45,531 bases of DNA from Smittium mucronatum (GCA_001953115.1 LSSL01000241.1:1-45531); one strand, 5' to 3'; positions 1-12,614 are shown, counted from the first letter of the stretch. The notes: generated by a model not told the origin, from the sequence alone. Numbers and translations are program-made.

Positions 1-157
1 TTAATGGAATAAAATCACCGTTTAAACAAACTAAGAACGAATTCCACTCAGAGAATAGACCTAACAAACAGTATTGCCTAATGCTATTTTTTTTGATACT
101 TATAGGTTTTTTATTTACTTTAGACTAAAAAATAAATATCTTTGTTTGGAATAAAAT
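1..157 (+). repeat. Left terminal inverted repeat of the KRBA2-type element
   Basis: Reverse complement of 2050-2206 with only two substitutions noticed (in the 'cagaga' region and near 'gtttgga'). The match stops at 157 on the inner side and is cut by the window edge on the outer side. Confidence 0.95.
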
Positions 158-461
158 ATTTTAATTATTTTCAAGAGTATTTTTGATAGATTTATCAAAA
201 CAGATAAAAAAAATTATATCATAAAATATCCCCATCAAAATGACTGAATCACACGAAGAAAATTTTTATTCTAAGATTGATTAAAATTAAAATTCTCAAT
301 TTTTAATTAGAAATATATTTCTGAATATTTGATCACTTTGATGGAGAGTGAAAAAAGTTTTTCATAAATCAAAATTAACAGAATAAAAAGAAATAATTTT
401 TCGAAAGGTAATTCTAATCTTTATTTTCGCTCTGGTGATAAAGCTTTAAAGTTGTTGGTAA

Positions 462-1940
462 GTGAGGATTTTTTTTGAAACAGCTAAAGGAATTTATCAT
501 TGTCTAGGAAATTCTGGAGCAGATAAAACTTTAAAAAGCATATCTAGTTCTTTAAATGGACAAGCACAAGATTTAATAAAAAAATTCGTTCAATTTTGCC
601 CAAAATTTCAAAAAATTAATTCCCTAAAAAGGAATAAACATATAGTTTTAATAATATCTGAAAAACAATTATAGTGTATCAAGGTTGATTTAATTGAAAT
701 GAGAATCAATCCAAGTGCAGATTTTAAATTCACTTATCATCAGTCGATTATTTTAGTCATTTTAACTGGATTTAACCACTCAAAACTAAATCAAGACATG
801 AGGTTTTGAACAAGTTTAAAATTTTTATATTCACCTTTTCTATTACTCCTAAAATAATTCTGGTGGGAAATTTAAGGGAGTTCACTAATCAATATTTCAT
901 AGGATTTGCTTCTTCATTAATGGGAAATACTCCGGCATTTATTGATCCAAGAAGCCCTCAAGCCAATGTAATGGTGGAACAAGCGCATGGGTCATTATAT
1001 AGAAGAATAAATATATTGATTTAAGACACCGATGTAAAATAATGGGATAACAATTTTTTTTATATTATAGTTTTATTAATTAATTTTGATATTTATTTTT
1101 AAAAAAATATCAACAATAACTTTAAAATGACCAATTTAACTAAATTATATTCAACTTAATATAACTTAATTTCCTCCTTTTATATATAATGAATTTATCT
1201 GAGAGTAAAGGGATAAAAATACCACAATAACGGGCAGTTTATTTACAAGAATCTATCACAAATTTAGAATTTCCATCCAAAAAATAATAGCCATCAGGCT
1301 TAGAAAAGTTATCATGAGTAAATAAAAATGCTATTAGCAAAAATATTCAGTCAAATATCGAAGAAAAAGCAACAGTTGAGCCGACAGCGATCCCTATTTT
1401 TGATGATGAAAGCGGTTTAAGCGATCTAAAATTCTTCAATATTTTGACCGATATAGAAGAAAAGTTTTCATATAATAATATATTATATGGAGAAAATAAT
1501 AAAAATTAATCCGAATTATCTGAAAGAAATAAAATTTATTCATTATCTAATAAAAACAGAAGCACATCGATTAGAATTTGATAAAATATAACAAAAATAG
1601 GTTTAAAGAACATAAAATAGGAGATAATGATAAAATTAAAATTCCAAAGTATGACCAAAATAGAATCAGAGAAAAATGATTTTTTGGGGTTATACTTGAA
1701 AATTTTGGAAAAAAATATGAAATAGGAATATAATTTGGCACAATAGACCGGATAGTACATAAAAAGCACTTATACTCTTTATATTCTAAAGAAGAAATAT
1801 ATTTTTTTGAAGAAAGAGTATTCATAACTGAGGCATTCAGGAAAGCTTCAGAATATAAGCCAATAATGGAGACCAAGTGCTTTTTTAAATCAGGTTGTAG
1901 AGAGAATAGATGTAAATATAAAAAAATTAGGAAAAAATGA
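462..1940 (+). pseudogene. Broken KRBA2-like integrase/transposase
   Basis: Family knowledge: such transposases carry an H2C2 zinc finger, a DDE integrase core and a C-terminal domain ending in a Cys-rich tail. Seen here: at 462-672 a degenerate H2C2 finger (IYHCLGNSGADKT, then a FVQFCPKF segment in which the second cysteine is lost); at about 684-810 the first core strand with its Asp (VDLIEM) and a DFKF block; at 850-1020 IILVGNLREFTN, where the second catalytic Asp of the usual SDNGREF is Gly, then PRSPQANVMVEQAHGSL with the Glu kept. At about 1638-1940, interrupted by stops, come an IPKYDQNR motif, an IGI.FGTIDR motif, an EAFRKAS helix and a cysteine cluster FKSGCRENRCKYKK. At least five in-frame stops and several frame changes make it a pseudogene. 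Possible N-terminal remnants start near 240. Confidence 0.72.
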
Positions 1941-2049
1941 ATGATGTTCTGCGATCAAGATCATGAAAATATTTTTCAAAAAATAATGATAGAAAGTGTT
2001 AATAAAACAGTTGAAACAATTGAAAAAAAGCTCTAATTTATTTTTCCAC

Positions 2050-2206
2050 ATTTTATTTCAAACAAAGATATTTATTTTTTAGTCTAAAGTAAATAAAAAA
2101 CCTATAAGTATCAAAAAAAATAGCATTAGGCAATACTGTTTGTTAGGTCTAATCTCTGAGTGGAATTCGTTCTTAGTTTGTTTAAACGGTGATTTTATTC
2201 CATTAA
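2050..2206 (-). repeat. Right terminal inverted repeat of the KRBA2-type element
   Basis: Mirror of 1-157. The sequence changes to unrelated DNA immediately inside 2050, which fixes the repeat length on this side. Outside 2206 comes 'cttcggtc', which may or may not belong to the element. Confidence 0.95.
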
Positions 2207-2632
2207 CTTCGGTCTAATATCATTTAAAAAACACAAAGGTTGCTATTTAAATTTATAACTTTTATTAGACATAATATAATTTCTTAAAATATAATAGTAC
2301 ATCTTAACTTGAACTGATTGGTTTTATTTTAGATCATATTTTTACAAAAAGCTGAGGGGTTTTCTAGGAAAGTTTAATTTTGAAAGATACTTCATTGCGT
2401 TTATCGTATCTGTTTAAAATTTTTATACCACTATTTGTCAAATTAAAGATCATTTTTTAAAAAAAGAAACAGAGATGCAAATCTAATAAAAACTTATCAT
2501 TTTTTTAAAAAAAGGCTTAATTTATCTTTTTTATTGTTAAGAATCTCTGCTTAGTACAAATTTCTTGTATTATTTGTTTTTTTTATTCGTTTTTCTATTT
2601 TTTGAACGAAAGCTTTGAAGATATATGTCGAA

Positions 2633-2800
2633 ATGGAGAATATTAAGATATTTTTTTTCAGAAAGGAGCTATATTAGGTGTTATCACCTTTTTAGGTAAT
2701 ACTAAACAAAAATCATAAATCAATAAAATCTAGTGGAAAATTAACTAGTAAAAAATTTATGGAATATGTTTCAAGATGCATGTTAATAGTGGCATTATAA
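2633..2800 (+). repeat. Left inverted terminal repeat of the DIRS-like element
   Basis: From 2673 (ATTAGGTGTTATC) to 2800 this is the diverged reverse complement of 6763-6890, with long shared blocks such as 'aataaaatctagtg' and 'ttatggaatatgtt'. The 2633-2672 part is only partly shared with the far right end but is nearly repeated, in direct orientation, at about 6690-6730. Confidence 0.85.
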
Positions 2801-2985
2801 TCTTTTATTTCGCGAAGATACGCTACTAACATTAAAGAAAATCAAATTTATTAAATATCAACTATGGGTAAACTATGAATCAAAAAAATCTTATGAACTT
2901 ATTCAAGAACCTATATTACAAGTTAAACCTGCTACTTTCTAAACGAATCACGAGCTTTTTGCAAAATAAGGACTATTAAATAACC

Positions 2986-3660
2986 ATGAGTCCAATAACC
3001 GATATGGCTATTTATCCGGAGCTTCTGGAGGCACTACCCTCAATCGAAGAAAACTAATTCTGTAACCCACTTCCCGATGAAGAAAGGAAGGCTATTTTTT
3101 CCAATGATATAGGAGCATCGGTATAAAAATCGGTCCTCCGCCAATTAACGAATCTGTTTTCAGCACGGTTAAGAAGATTTATTCTTTATACTATAGGATA
3201 AAATCAGCCATAGCTAATTTTACTAGACCGATTGATTTTTTCTTCCATAAAAGAATACAGACTAACTCTATTTTAGACATAGAGAATGATGTAGTGATAG
3301 AATTTGCTAGAATTTTGAGTCTTTCACTTGAAAAAATTGCTGCCACAGTTACCAAAAGTAGATTGAAAAATCTAAATAAGAGCATAAAACTCCCAGGAAG
3401 GGTAACGCAACTATTAGAGTCCTATAAACTACCATTAATGGACTAATAAAAATTGATTTCACTGATAGCGATCATGAAACTATCAAGAAGACCAGACAAC
3501 CTAAATTTATACAGAAATTTTTAAGCTGCAGCAGAATCAGTTCTACTGGATCACTTCCACAGAGCAGGTTATTCAAGCTGAAACCACTTCAAAACAAAAT
3601 AATAATCCATAGCAAAATAAAAAAGGGAAAATTCAGAGGCTTCATGGAGCGAATGGTTTG
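2986..3660 (+). pseudogene. Gag-like ORF1 remnant of the DIRS-like element
   Basis: Starting at the ATG at 2986, the frame reads MSPITDMAIYPELLEALPSI followed within three codons by a stop. Further pieces in shifting frames (IKEYRLTL near 3250, LEKIAATVTKSRLKNL near 3330-3380, KLPGRVTQLLESYKLPLMD near 3387-3443) resemble the structural first ORF of DIRS-like elements as I recall it from early-diverging fungi. The assignment rests on that recall plus position directly upstream of the reverse transcriptase. Frameshifts and stops rule out function. Confidence 0.5.
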
Positions 3661-3665
3661 CTCTA

Positions 3666-5580
3666 GTGCCCCAAAGATCGTTCCCAGTAGGGGTGCTGTC
3701 TATCTATGTTCAAATAGGAATTTTTCAGGCTTACAGACAGTCACTGGATTTGAAAAATAGTAGAGAAGGGATTCAAAATTCCATCCAAGAATCTTCTAAT
3801 TCCAGAATCGATGTCGTTGGATTCAGAAAGGCTGCCAAATGTCGATTTTCCGCAGGAGAAGATATAGATTCTGGAGCGGGCTCTAAAATTCTTCAGCAAG
3901 TTCAATTCCCACCTCCTCTACCATTTCAAACTCAGAGTCACAGAAGGAAAATGAAAAAGGAAGCCTCAAAAGCTCTTACGGAAGAAGTGGCACTCTTAAT
4001 CAGAAAAAAAGCAATCGAGATGTCAAAGAAAACAACCCATGATTAGAAATCCAATCATTTAAGATCTCAAAAAAACTGGTGGACTAAAACCAGTGTTAGA
4101 TTTGCGGCAATTAAACAAAAATTTGGAAGGCATACATTTCAAATAGGCATTTCTTTCAACAGTATACAGAATGATTCTGATTAAAGACTATATGACTTCT
4201 CCAGAACCGCAAAACACAATTCTTCATATTTTAGTCTACAAAAATGCAGGAAATACTTGCTTTTTTTCATGGAACAGACTATCTTATCAAATATGAGTTA
4301 TTCTCTTTGGTATTTTTCTGAGTCCAATAAATTTTACAAATGTTTCACGGCCAATTATGAAATGGGCTCAATAGATTGGAATGCTATTATCTACGTATCC
4401 AGTAAATTTACTTATAATAAGAGAAATAAAGAATTATGCAGAATAAATACAAAAAAAAATTATTTGAAACTTTTAGAGCTCGGTTTCAAAACAAACGAAG
4501 ATAATTCCTGCATAAAATCAGTCCAATACATAGATAATATAGAAACGATGATAAACTCCAGAGAAATGAGCCTCTTAGTTCCCAAAAAAAAAAATTAGGT
4601 AAATAAGACCAGAGGAAACAAGCTGTTAAAGGAAGTTAATACAACAATAAGAAAACTTGCGAGCTTTATAGGGAAATATAAAACAGTTTGCGTGGCTTTA
4701 TTTCCTGGAATTTTAATGCCGAGAAGACTTTTAAAACTCAAAAACACAGTTCTAGCTAAAAATAATTCATGGAAATCGTCAGTTACATTGAAAAGGCGGG
4801 AGAAACAGAATATCGAGTTCTGGAAAAACAAAACAAGGAAATTGAATGGTCACTAATTACAAGAGGCTCCAGAAATCTAATTATTCACAGATTTAAGATA
4901 TACAGCATGGATAATAGTTATATTATCACGGAAATATTCAGAAATTTTCAATCAAGAAAATAAAGCGATGCATATAAACTCAAAGCAACTGACATTAGTT
5001 TCTTAAGCGCTTAGAATTCAAGAGCTGATATGTAAGTATGCTCTTGTGTACCCAGACAACATAACTATCATTCCGCGAATAAGTAATTTTGGGGAAACCC
5101 CCTTAGAAAAACTATTAGAGATATCAGAAGAGATTTAAAATCACTGTAAGACTACCAAAACTCTACCAAAAGTAATTTAAGTCCCATCCTTGATAAATCC
5201 AGCAGATTTCCAAGCAGACTGACTTCCCAGACAAAGTGGATCATTTTAGAAAAAACAATCAGTAAATTAATACTAATTTTGGCCAAAAAGATATGGAAAT
5301 CTTCGCATCTAGACAGAATAAGACGTTGAAAAACTTTCTCAGCTGGTTTTCGGGTCCACAATCTCTGGGGAGAAATTCTCCGATTTTCAGATGTAATCAG
5401 TGGAGGAGCTCATACTGCTTTACCCCATTTAACTTGATCCCACAAGTGGTGAAAAAATTCGTGAGTACACGAATAACCTTGAAAATAGTTATCATCCTTT
5501 TAAATAAACGATATGGTTCCCACATATGATGGCATTCTTTATAGAGATGCCATTGATACTTCAAGCTACGTCGATACTAT
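3666..5580 (+). pseudogene. Broken DIRS-type reverse transcriptase and RNase H
   Basis: Fragments in order: an N-terminal stretch ending KEASKALTEEVALLIRKKAI (to about 4040); the RT block 'GGLKPVLDLRQLNKNLEG' with the HFK and YDMTS-like segments (about 4075-4200); the palm and thumb region 4257-4600 with LLELGFKTNEDN and REMSLLVPKKK; then IRKLASFIGKYKT (about 4645-4690), the connection to RNase H with the NNSW motif (near 4760), and RNase H remnants at 4870-5140 (HINSKQL-like block, a degraded Asp motif). A conserved tail follows at 5293-5460 (FASRQNKTLKNFLSW, then NLIPQVVKKF). The YLDD catalytic loop is not recognisable. The order matches DIRS RT-RH; several frameshifts are needed to follow it. 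Confidence 0.75.
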
Positions 5581-5779
5581 CAAACCCCAAAAGTGGAACT
5601 TTTCCATTCTCGGGGGGAAAGAATTGGGGCTCGATAGTCTAAAGGATCAGCCACCCCCCCCCCTGCCAAGAAAAAAAGACTCTGGAATTATGCAGTGGAT
5701 CTTATCAAATCAAACGATCACCGGGTCAGACGCAGATCAAAATATAATTCTGTGTATTTTTTTTTTTGAATTTTAGAGC

Positions 5780-6620
5780 CTCAAAAGAAATAAAAAATCC
5801 GATATCAGCTGTGAAATTTTTTAAATACTTGGCAAAAATATCTAAAACTGAGGGTCTAAATACATCCACAATAAAAGCATCAAAATCAGCCACACTAATC
5901 CTGACTGAAAATTCAAATTAAATTTCCCAAAGTCAAGTGTTCACAGATTTTTTTAGAGCCATGAAAATATTTATCGTTAGAATCATTTTTAAGACCTAAA
6001 ATAGATATCTAGCCTATCCAGAGCCTTTTTATTGAATGGGGACCAACTGAATATCTTAAAGTGAAGAGACTAACAACTAATATATTCTGATTACTAGAGA
6101 TAACAGAGTTTTTCAATATGAGAGATATACATTTAATCGATGATTCTAGAACCCAAGTAAGTGATTGTTTTTTATAATTGATTATTATTCGAATAGAGGA
6201 AAAGAGAAAGGGTAGATTGATTCTAAGACCCTACCGAATAAATCCTCATACGAAAAGTATCCTTTATTCTGTATTACATACCGAGTATACAAAAAAAAAG
6301 GTGACAGCCAATTTATGTCCAACACAAAACGAGAATGCAAAAGATAATAGTGAATAGGATTTTGAGATACATCAAAGAACTTTCTAACACACTATCGGTT
6401 GACAGAATTTCTACATAAATCCACGAAATATCTAGAAAATTTTTAAGAATCGCCCGCACTTCGATCCCAAAAGCCAGAGCGATAATTTCCACTTTGGCAT
6501 CCGAGGCTGGAGAATAATCAGATATCATAGTATTTCATGCATTTTAGGCAAGCTATTTGATGTTTGATCCCTAATATCGACTCTAAAAGATTACCAAGAG
6601 TAACATTAATGAGTCAATAC
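5780..6620 (+). pseudogene. Broken tyrosine recombinase of the DIRS-like element
   Basis: The N-terminal SAM-like part is visible at about 5800-5970 (ISAVKF, KYLAKISKTEGLNTSTIKA, FTDFFRAMK). The catalytic domain follows at 6100-6620: DIHLIDDSRTQVSD, EEKRKGR, the RPYRINPHT block, and a C-terminal segment read from 6553 as YLMFDP-stop-YRL-stop-KITKSNINESILLLD. DIRS recombinases integrate circular cDNA without target duplication, using an R-H-R-Y tetrad. Here the first of two adjacent tyrosines expected before RL has become a TAA stop. The frame is otherwise mostly readable, but at least five stops interrupt it. Confidence 0.72.
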
Positions 6621-6667
6621 TACTTCTGGATTAGCCAAATATGTCTCCTTTATGAAGGATAATGTAA

Positions 6668-6730
6668 AATTAATCGAGCTATAAACGAAGAATAATATAT
6701 TTTTTTTGATACAAGGAGACATATTAGGTC
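6668..6730 (+). repeat. Internal complementary region (ICR) of the DIRS-like element
   Basis: The first half ('aattaatcgagctataa' at about 6668-6684) is the reverse complement of 6930-6946 at the outer right end. The second half (about 6690-6730, 'aaggaga.atattaggt') is a near-copy, in the same orientation, of the outer left end at 2640-2679. One internal segment carrying both extremities is how DIRS elements template circular cDNA. Confidence 0.75.
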
Positions 6731-6762
6731 CCAAAAAACCAAACAATTGCCTTTGCTAAATA

Positions 6763-6950
6763 TTATAAGGGTGCTATTAACATGTAATTCACAACATATT
6801 CCATAAAAATTTTACTAGTTCAGTTTTCACTAGATTTTATTGGCTTGTGATTTTCGTTTAGTATTACCCAATTGGATGATAACACCTAATATTTATCCCT
6901 CCATCCAATAATATGAATTAATATTCACTTATAGCTCGATTAATTCTATA
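6763..6950 (-). repeat. Right inverted terminal repeat of the DIRS-like element
   Basis: 6763-6890 is the reverse complement of 2673-2800 with scattered mismatches. Beyond it, 6891-6950 contains the outer segment that is mirrored in the ICR. I see no target-site duplication, as expected for recombinase-mediated insertion. Confidence 0.83.
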
Positions 6951-9900
6951 AATTTTGGAATTGGGGGATCTCAGATTTAATATTCCACTCTATATTTAAA
7001 AAATTTTTAGTGAATATATAAGAAAAGATTTTACTGGGTATAAAAATTTCCAATTTGGAAATAACTACCATTCTCATTTGTTAAAAAAATCTATCGATTA
7101 TAACTTTTATCTAATAAAAATTACATCAAAAATAAATGCATATCAAAATCACCAAAAAAAATAAAACCAACATGAATATCAAAAAACGCATAAAACACAT
7201 ACATCATTTCCTCCTTACCGGCTCATGGAATGCTTAATTAAGTATATTAATGATTCATTATCATCCAATTAATCAGTAAGATATGGGCATTCTTAACAAG
7301 TATTATTTTTTGAATAATAGATAAAGCTAATTTAAATTTAATTTACAAGTGATAATAAAAAATAATTGTGGTTAAGGTATTTTGATAAAACACGAAAAAA
7401 ATTTAGATCTCAAAAAAAAAAAATCCAACGGTTATCAAGAAAAATCTAAAGTCATTTTTTCCCAGAAATTTTATATAATTTTTCACTTTAAATTCAGGGA
7501 TATCTCTAGAATATACGTCATATTTTGCTAATATGAAGTTTAAATTAGATTAACTATCTAAATACCATGTTACATTAAATAATTTTAGTACACAAAATAA
7601 TCTTTTTATTTAATAATAATAATAATTTGGAATAAAAAATAAAAAAATCTAATATAATAAAATAAATATGAGATAACTTTCTATTTTTTAAGATTTTTAT
7701 CGATAGTAACCATTTTTTTCTAAATAAATTACGTAATTTCTCTTTAATATTACATATTTTTATGGAATAGATTTTAAATCAATTATCATGATTTAAAAAA
7801 TCCCCTATTTTCCATAAATATTAGATTTTTATTTGATATGCATATTTTAAATTCGATCACAGAATCATTTCCATACTACGAAATCAGTCAACTTAAATGA
7901 GAAATTAATGATAAAGTACTAACCAGGATTTTTTTAGTCCTCCCACTAATTGATTTTATATTAAAGTCGGTATAAGTTTAAAATGATAATTTAATCCAAA
8001 GTAACATCAAATTGAATTTAAAACATGATAAACGAATTTAGTCTAGACTTTATAATAAAATTAGCAGTATTATTTTTTACAAAAGAGTTTTTTATTTGAT
8101 ATATCCCTAAATCTTCAAAAACCCAAATATTCAGTCGATTAATTTTGGGTATTTTTTGATGTTTGAGGATAGTTACGAAAAAAATTGTTTGAATTTGAAA
8201 CCGTTCAGAATTAAAAAAACCATAAATAAGGAATTGCGGCCAAATGGAGAAAAAAAAATCGCACAAAAATCGGAAATAACAAAACTTTAGGCACATTTAC
8301 TTTTGCTTATATTAAATAAAAATCTTTTTTAAGAATTTTTGGCATTTAAAAAGAAAAGATATCAAAATTAATGGCCATTAAAAAATTTAATAAAGAAAAA
8401 TATCCATAAAAATTGAATCGAAACCTTATTCAGCATTATCTCCACTTCTAATGCAAAAAAATTAAATTGAATGAAAATTATAATCCGACAATATCACCAT
8501 ATATTCTTGACACCAAAAACTATTAATACTTTGCTTTTTCAATTTATATTTTAAAATTCACGTTGTTTGAGTGTATATTGGATTTCTAATAGTAGAAAAA
8601 AGGTATTTGGACATAAAAAATATCTCTTTGAGCTATCGGGATAAATATATGAGATTGAAGCAACCCATCACTTAAAGAATTTCGAATTTTTTGCTCTTAT
8701 TAACCCTCATATTTTGATTTAAAATCCAATAAATCTACCATTAAACCCAAGTCTCTTAGTAATTTATCGATTTATTTATTTTAAATGATTTATACTACTT
8801 CATATGATGATACAATTCACATCCAATAACCAAATTTAGTGGGTAACAGCGGTGTTTATACATTAATTAGATAAGGTAAAATATTTAATTTTTAATAGTA
8901 AAAATATATTAAATTAGAAGGTTAATTTCAAGTTTTGTAGTTTAGGAAGCCAAATTTGCTGTACTTATTCAATAAATTATTAGTAACAATTACATTTAAT
9001 ATGATTTTGCCCATTTGCTGAAAAACGTGTGGTAATTCCATTATTTTAGTAATTAGATATACACATACTATAACCTGAATATATATTTCGGGTTGTGGCT
9101 ATATTTTATGTATTATATTTGAAATATTTAACAAAAGGTTGATGTTAAAATTATATTGATACAATCATTTTATCTTTCATAAGTTTTATGGCTTAATTAT
9201 TTGTTTTTTTAGTACAAAATAAAATTATAATAAATTAATACTGGTGGAGAATAATTGTTTTTTGCTTTTAGATGACAATATATATGAATCAAATTTATAG
9301 AATATTCGATGAAAGAAAAAATTATAAAACATTAAAATAATTTAAATGAGCTAAAAAAAATATTTTATTCTATTAACCCACTTAGCTCCAGTTGAAAATT
9401 TATAAGAAAAAACATCTCAATAAAGTTTAATTTTTTTGGTGGAAAGACTTAATATAATATTTTTTTATTTTGAACCATGAACCACTTTAAGTTTGAAGTT
9501 ATTTTCTATAAATTTTCTCATTTTTTATGACATAAAGTTATCTATGCCGTTTTCATATGAAATTAATATACCTTTTTTCTATGAAAACTATACCTTTATA
9601 TATAGTTGAGATGTCTGATTAATTTATACAATGAAATTAATTCTATTATTTAAATGTTTCTTTCTTTTATATACCTATTAAAATTCATAACATACATTTA
9701 CTAAAGAATACTTAACTATGGTTCTATTAATATCATCTATTATCAGCTCATCGTACCCCAAAACAATCGAAAAATTTAAAAATAGTATTTTTAACTCGGA
9801 TAACTTTAGTCTTATGTCCAAATGTTCTTTATTTACAATTAATGACATAAAATTTTTCCAAAATCCATTAATAGATGACTGAGGAACAATTATACTGAAT

Positions 9901-12583
9901 ATAACATGAACTTATTATAAAATATTATTTCTAACCTTTCAAAAACCCCTAAGATAAAATTTATAACAGCTTGTCTTAAATTTCGATATAAAACATTTTT
10001 ACATTGTCTTGATCTTAAAATTTGTGTTTTTAGGTATAAGACAACTTTTATCACTTTTAAAAACTCCAAAAAAAACTTTGGGATACACATATGCGCTTTT
10101 ATTCAACAAGAAGTTTTAAAATTTATATTTTATTTTTCAAAATTTTTTCAAGTCCGAACAAAGCTCGTTTTAGAATCATTTTTAAATATATATTTATTCA
10201 TTGAGATTTTTTTCTCGATTTACTCAATATCACTGGAGCAACGCTTTTTATTAAACCCATTAGTTAAATTGAGGATTTTTATGCTCTAACAACAATATCT
10301 TAATCGTGAAATATCCAGATAAATTGGATCCAGGGATGTGTGAAATAAAATATTTTGTATTTCTAAACTGAGGAGCCTTTTTTATTTATAAAAAACGTAG
10401 GTTATTGTGGAAATATTTCCGGAATAAGCTGGACACATTTTATTAAATAGCTTTTAATATGGTTTTAGTAATTTATTTATTTATTTTTTAAAAAAAGAGG
10501 GTGTTATACCTTAAAATCGAGAACTCATCCATCAAAATTATTTTTATTTAATTATTTTGGTGATTTTCTAGAAGATTTATGAATATCACTTGCTTCTTTG
10601 CTAGTTAGAATTATACTGTATAAACCCCCTTTTTTTGAAAAACTTTAAATCGGAATTTCTATAAACAAATTACATATTTTTCTGGCTTAATTGTAATTCA
10701 GAATTTTGTGGATAGAGAGATAGAATTTTTCCGTACTATATAGCTCTTATTTTTATCTGAAAATCTACACGTACCATTAAATTCATCTCGATACTCAAAG
10801 CTATGGATTTCTCTGATAATAATACCAGTTAATATATAATATGATTTATATTTTCCAATTGATCTTAAACTTTAGTATTTTTTTTACAACGCCCCTTATG
10901 GAACTTTTTTTTTGTTCCTTTAATCTATGCTATTCTTGATGATTTTTCTCGATCGAATAAAGAATCTATCATATCAATATTTTTGGATATAGTCAATGGA
11001 GTCCTCTCCATTTTTTAAGTATTTTTTTACATATTATATACTACTTGTAAGAATGATAAATCTTAGTGTTAATATTATTTATAAATCCCCCATCGGAAGA
11101 AGATATTTACTAGAAAATAATTTTTAAAAGCTAATATTAGAACCAAATGATTCTGGGAATTGGTGGGATTGGGAATAATAAAATACAGGGAAAAAAGTGT
11201 TTTTAATTATTTTTTTTTCTTTTGACGAATTCGAGTAAAATTTGTAAAATAAAACTAAAAATATCGAGAGATAACACTAATTAATTTATATAATTTTAAA
11301 AATACTTCTTAAATTGATATTTATGTAATAGAGAACTTATTTTGTAACCAAATATAAACTTTAGAATTAGTCTACTTAAAAAAATTGGTATTTTTAAATA
11401 TCAGTTTAAAAATCAATAATAATTTAGTTAAAATGGCATTTATACAAAAAATTTCGTATGAAAAAAATTATATTTGATATATCAATATTAATCCCCAAAA
11501 AATTCCTTTAGAAATATTATTTCCGGCCACATTAAAAAAAGTAGTAAGAATCCTAAATTAAAAATATTATAAATAAAGCAAGGAAAAGTTTAAAAATAAA
11601 ATATGATAAAAGCAATATATCTAAATTATATATTTTTGCCTTAAGGAAATTTTTTTTTAAAAATTTTAACAAAAATAGATATTCTATACCAATTTTTTGT
11701 AAGTTCTTAAATAAAAATTAATTTTTTATAGTTTTCGACTATTAATAATTTTCATTTTTGGTCAATATTGATTGATTAAACATGCCATGGTAATATATGG
11801 CACAGCCTCAGGGAATATAACTTTTCAATTTTAAAACCAACCTTTCCTGAATCTAATAAAAATTTAATACTAATTATTTGGCATTTTATTCGTATTAGAA
11901 CGTTTTTATGCAAAATATTTATTAAACCCGTCGATACTGATTAAATGAAAGCTATTTTATTGTAAAATAATATTATTATCAATTGTTAAGCTATAATTTC
12001 AATCTAGGTTTAATAGGAATCTTCAAAAAAAAAAAATTACAAGTAATTAGGGCATAACATTGAGAAAAAATTAAGAAATTATTTAGCAGATTAAAAATCT
12101 AAAAAAAACTAGTGACTTATATTATTCCAGAAACCCTATTTTAACAGATTAAAAACATGAAATTTATAAAAAATATTAAAGTTAAAATTTTTTCAAAATA
12201 ACATTATCACTTTTAACTTATTGAATAAAAAAACTCTAACATTTATCAATTAAAATTTAATACATATATATTTTTTAATTTTCTGAAGAGATCATATTTT
12301 AATTAAAAAATATAACCTCGTAAAATATTATGTTCACATGTAATTAATGATTTCTATATATAATTAAAATATAATTAATATCAATCCGAAATTATATGCA
12401 TAGCAAAAATGTTTAATTTTATTTAACTGTGTGAATCTATATTTAATCTGTCAAAAATAATGAAAAAAAATTAAAAATCCAAAAAAAAATAAGAGAATAA
12501 GAGAAATCCTTTTGATGATCAATAAAAAAAGTATTCATTGGTCGAGTTTATAAACAAATAAAAATCTGATAAAACATTAGCAA

Positions 12584-12614
12584 CATATATATATATATGT
12601 GTGTGTGTATATAA
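12584..12614. repeat. Compound AT/GT microsatellite
   Basis: A run of AT dinucleotides passing directly into GT dinucleotides and back to AT. Confidence 0.9.

Larger units (their letters stand above)
1..2206 (+). mobile_element. Decayed KRBA2/Ginger-type DNA transposon with long terminal inverted repeats
   Basis: A 2.2-kb unit bounded by 157-bp inverted repeats that match at about 155 of 157 positions. Between them lie plus-strand fragments of a retroviral-type integrase, in the correct order: an H2C2 zinc-binding region, pieces of the DDE core, then a C-terminal module with a cysteine-rich tail. There are no traces of gag, reverse transcriptase or LTRs. Inverted ends plus a gypsy-like integrase alone define the Ginger/KRBA2 class of cut-and-paste transposons. 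The reading frame is broken by many stops, so this copy cannot move itself. The left repeat begins at base 1, so the true left end and target-site duplication cannot be seen. Confidence 0.8.
2633..6950 (+). mobile_element. Decayed DIRS-like tyrosine-recombinase retrotransposon
   Basis: About 4.3 kb, all coding fragments on the plus strand in DIRS order: gag-like, reverse transcriptase, RNase H, tyrosine recombinase. The ends are inverted repeats (2673-2800 against 6763-6890, with weaker outer extensions). Just inside the right repeat lies a segment that repeats the outer edge of both ends, the position of the internal complementary region typical of DIRS elements. LTR direct repeats, an aspartic protease and a DDE integrase are absent, as expected for this order. 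Many frameshifts and stops show it is inactive. Outer borders are approximate because the terminal homology fades. Confidence 0.82.

Noticed and set aside
8018..8296. 92-codon minus-strand frame in the gene desert
   Set aside because: Phe/Ile/Asn/Lys-dominated composition, no motif, no neighbouring coding evidence.
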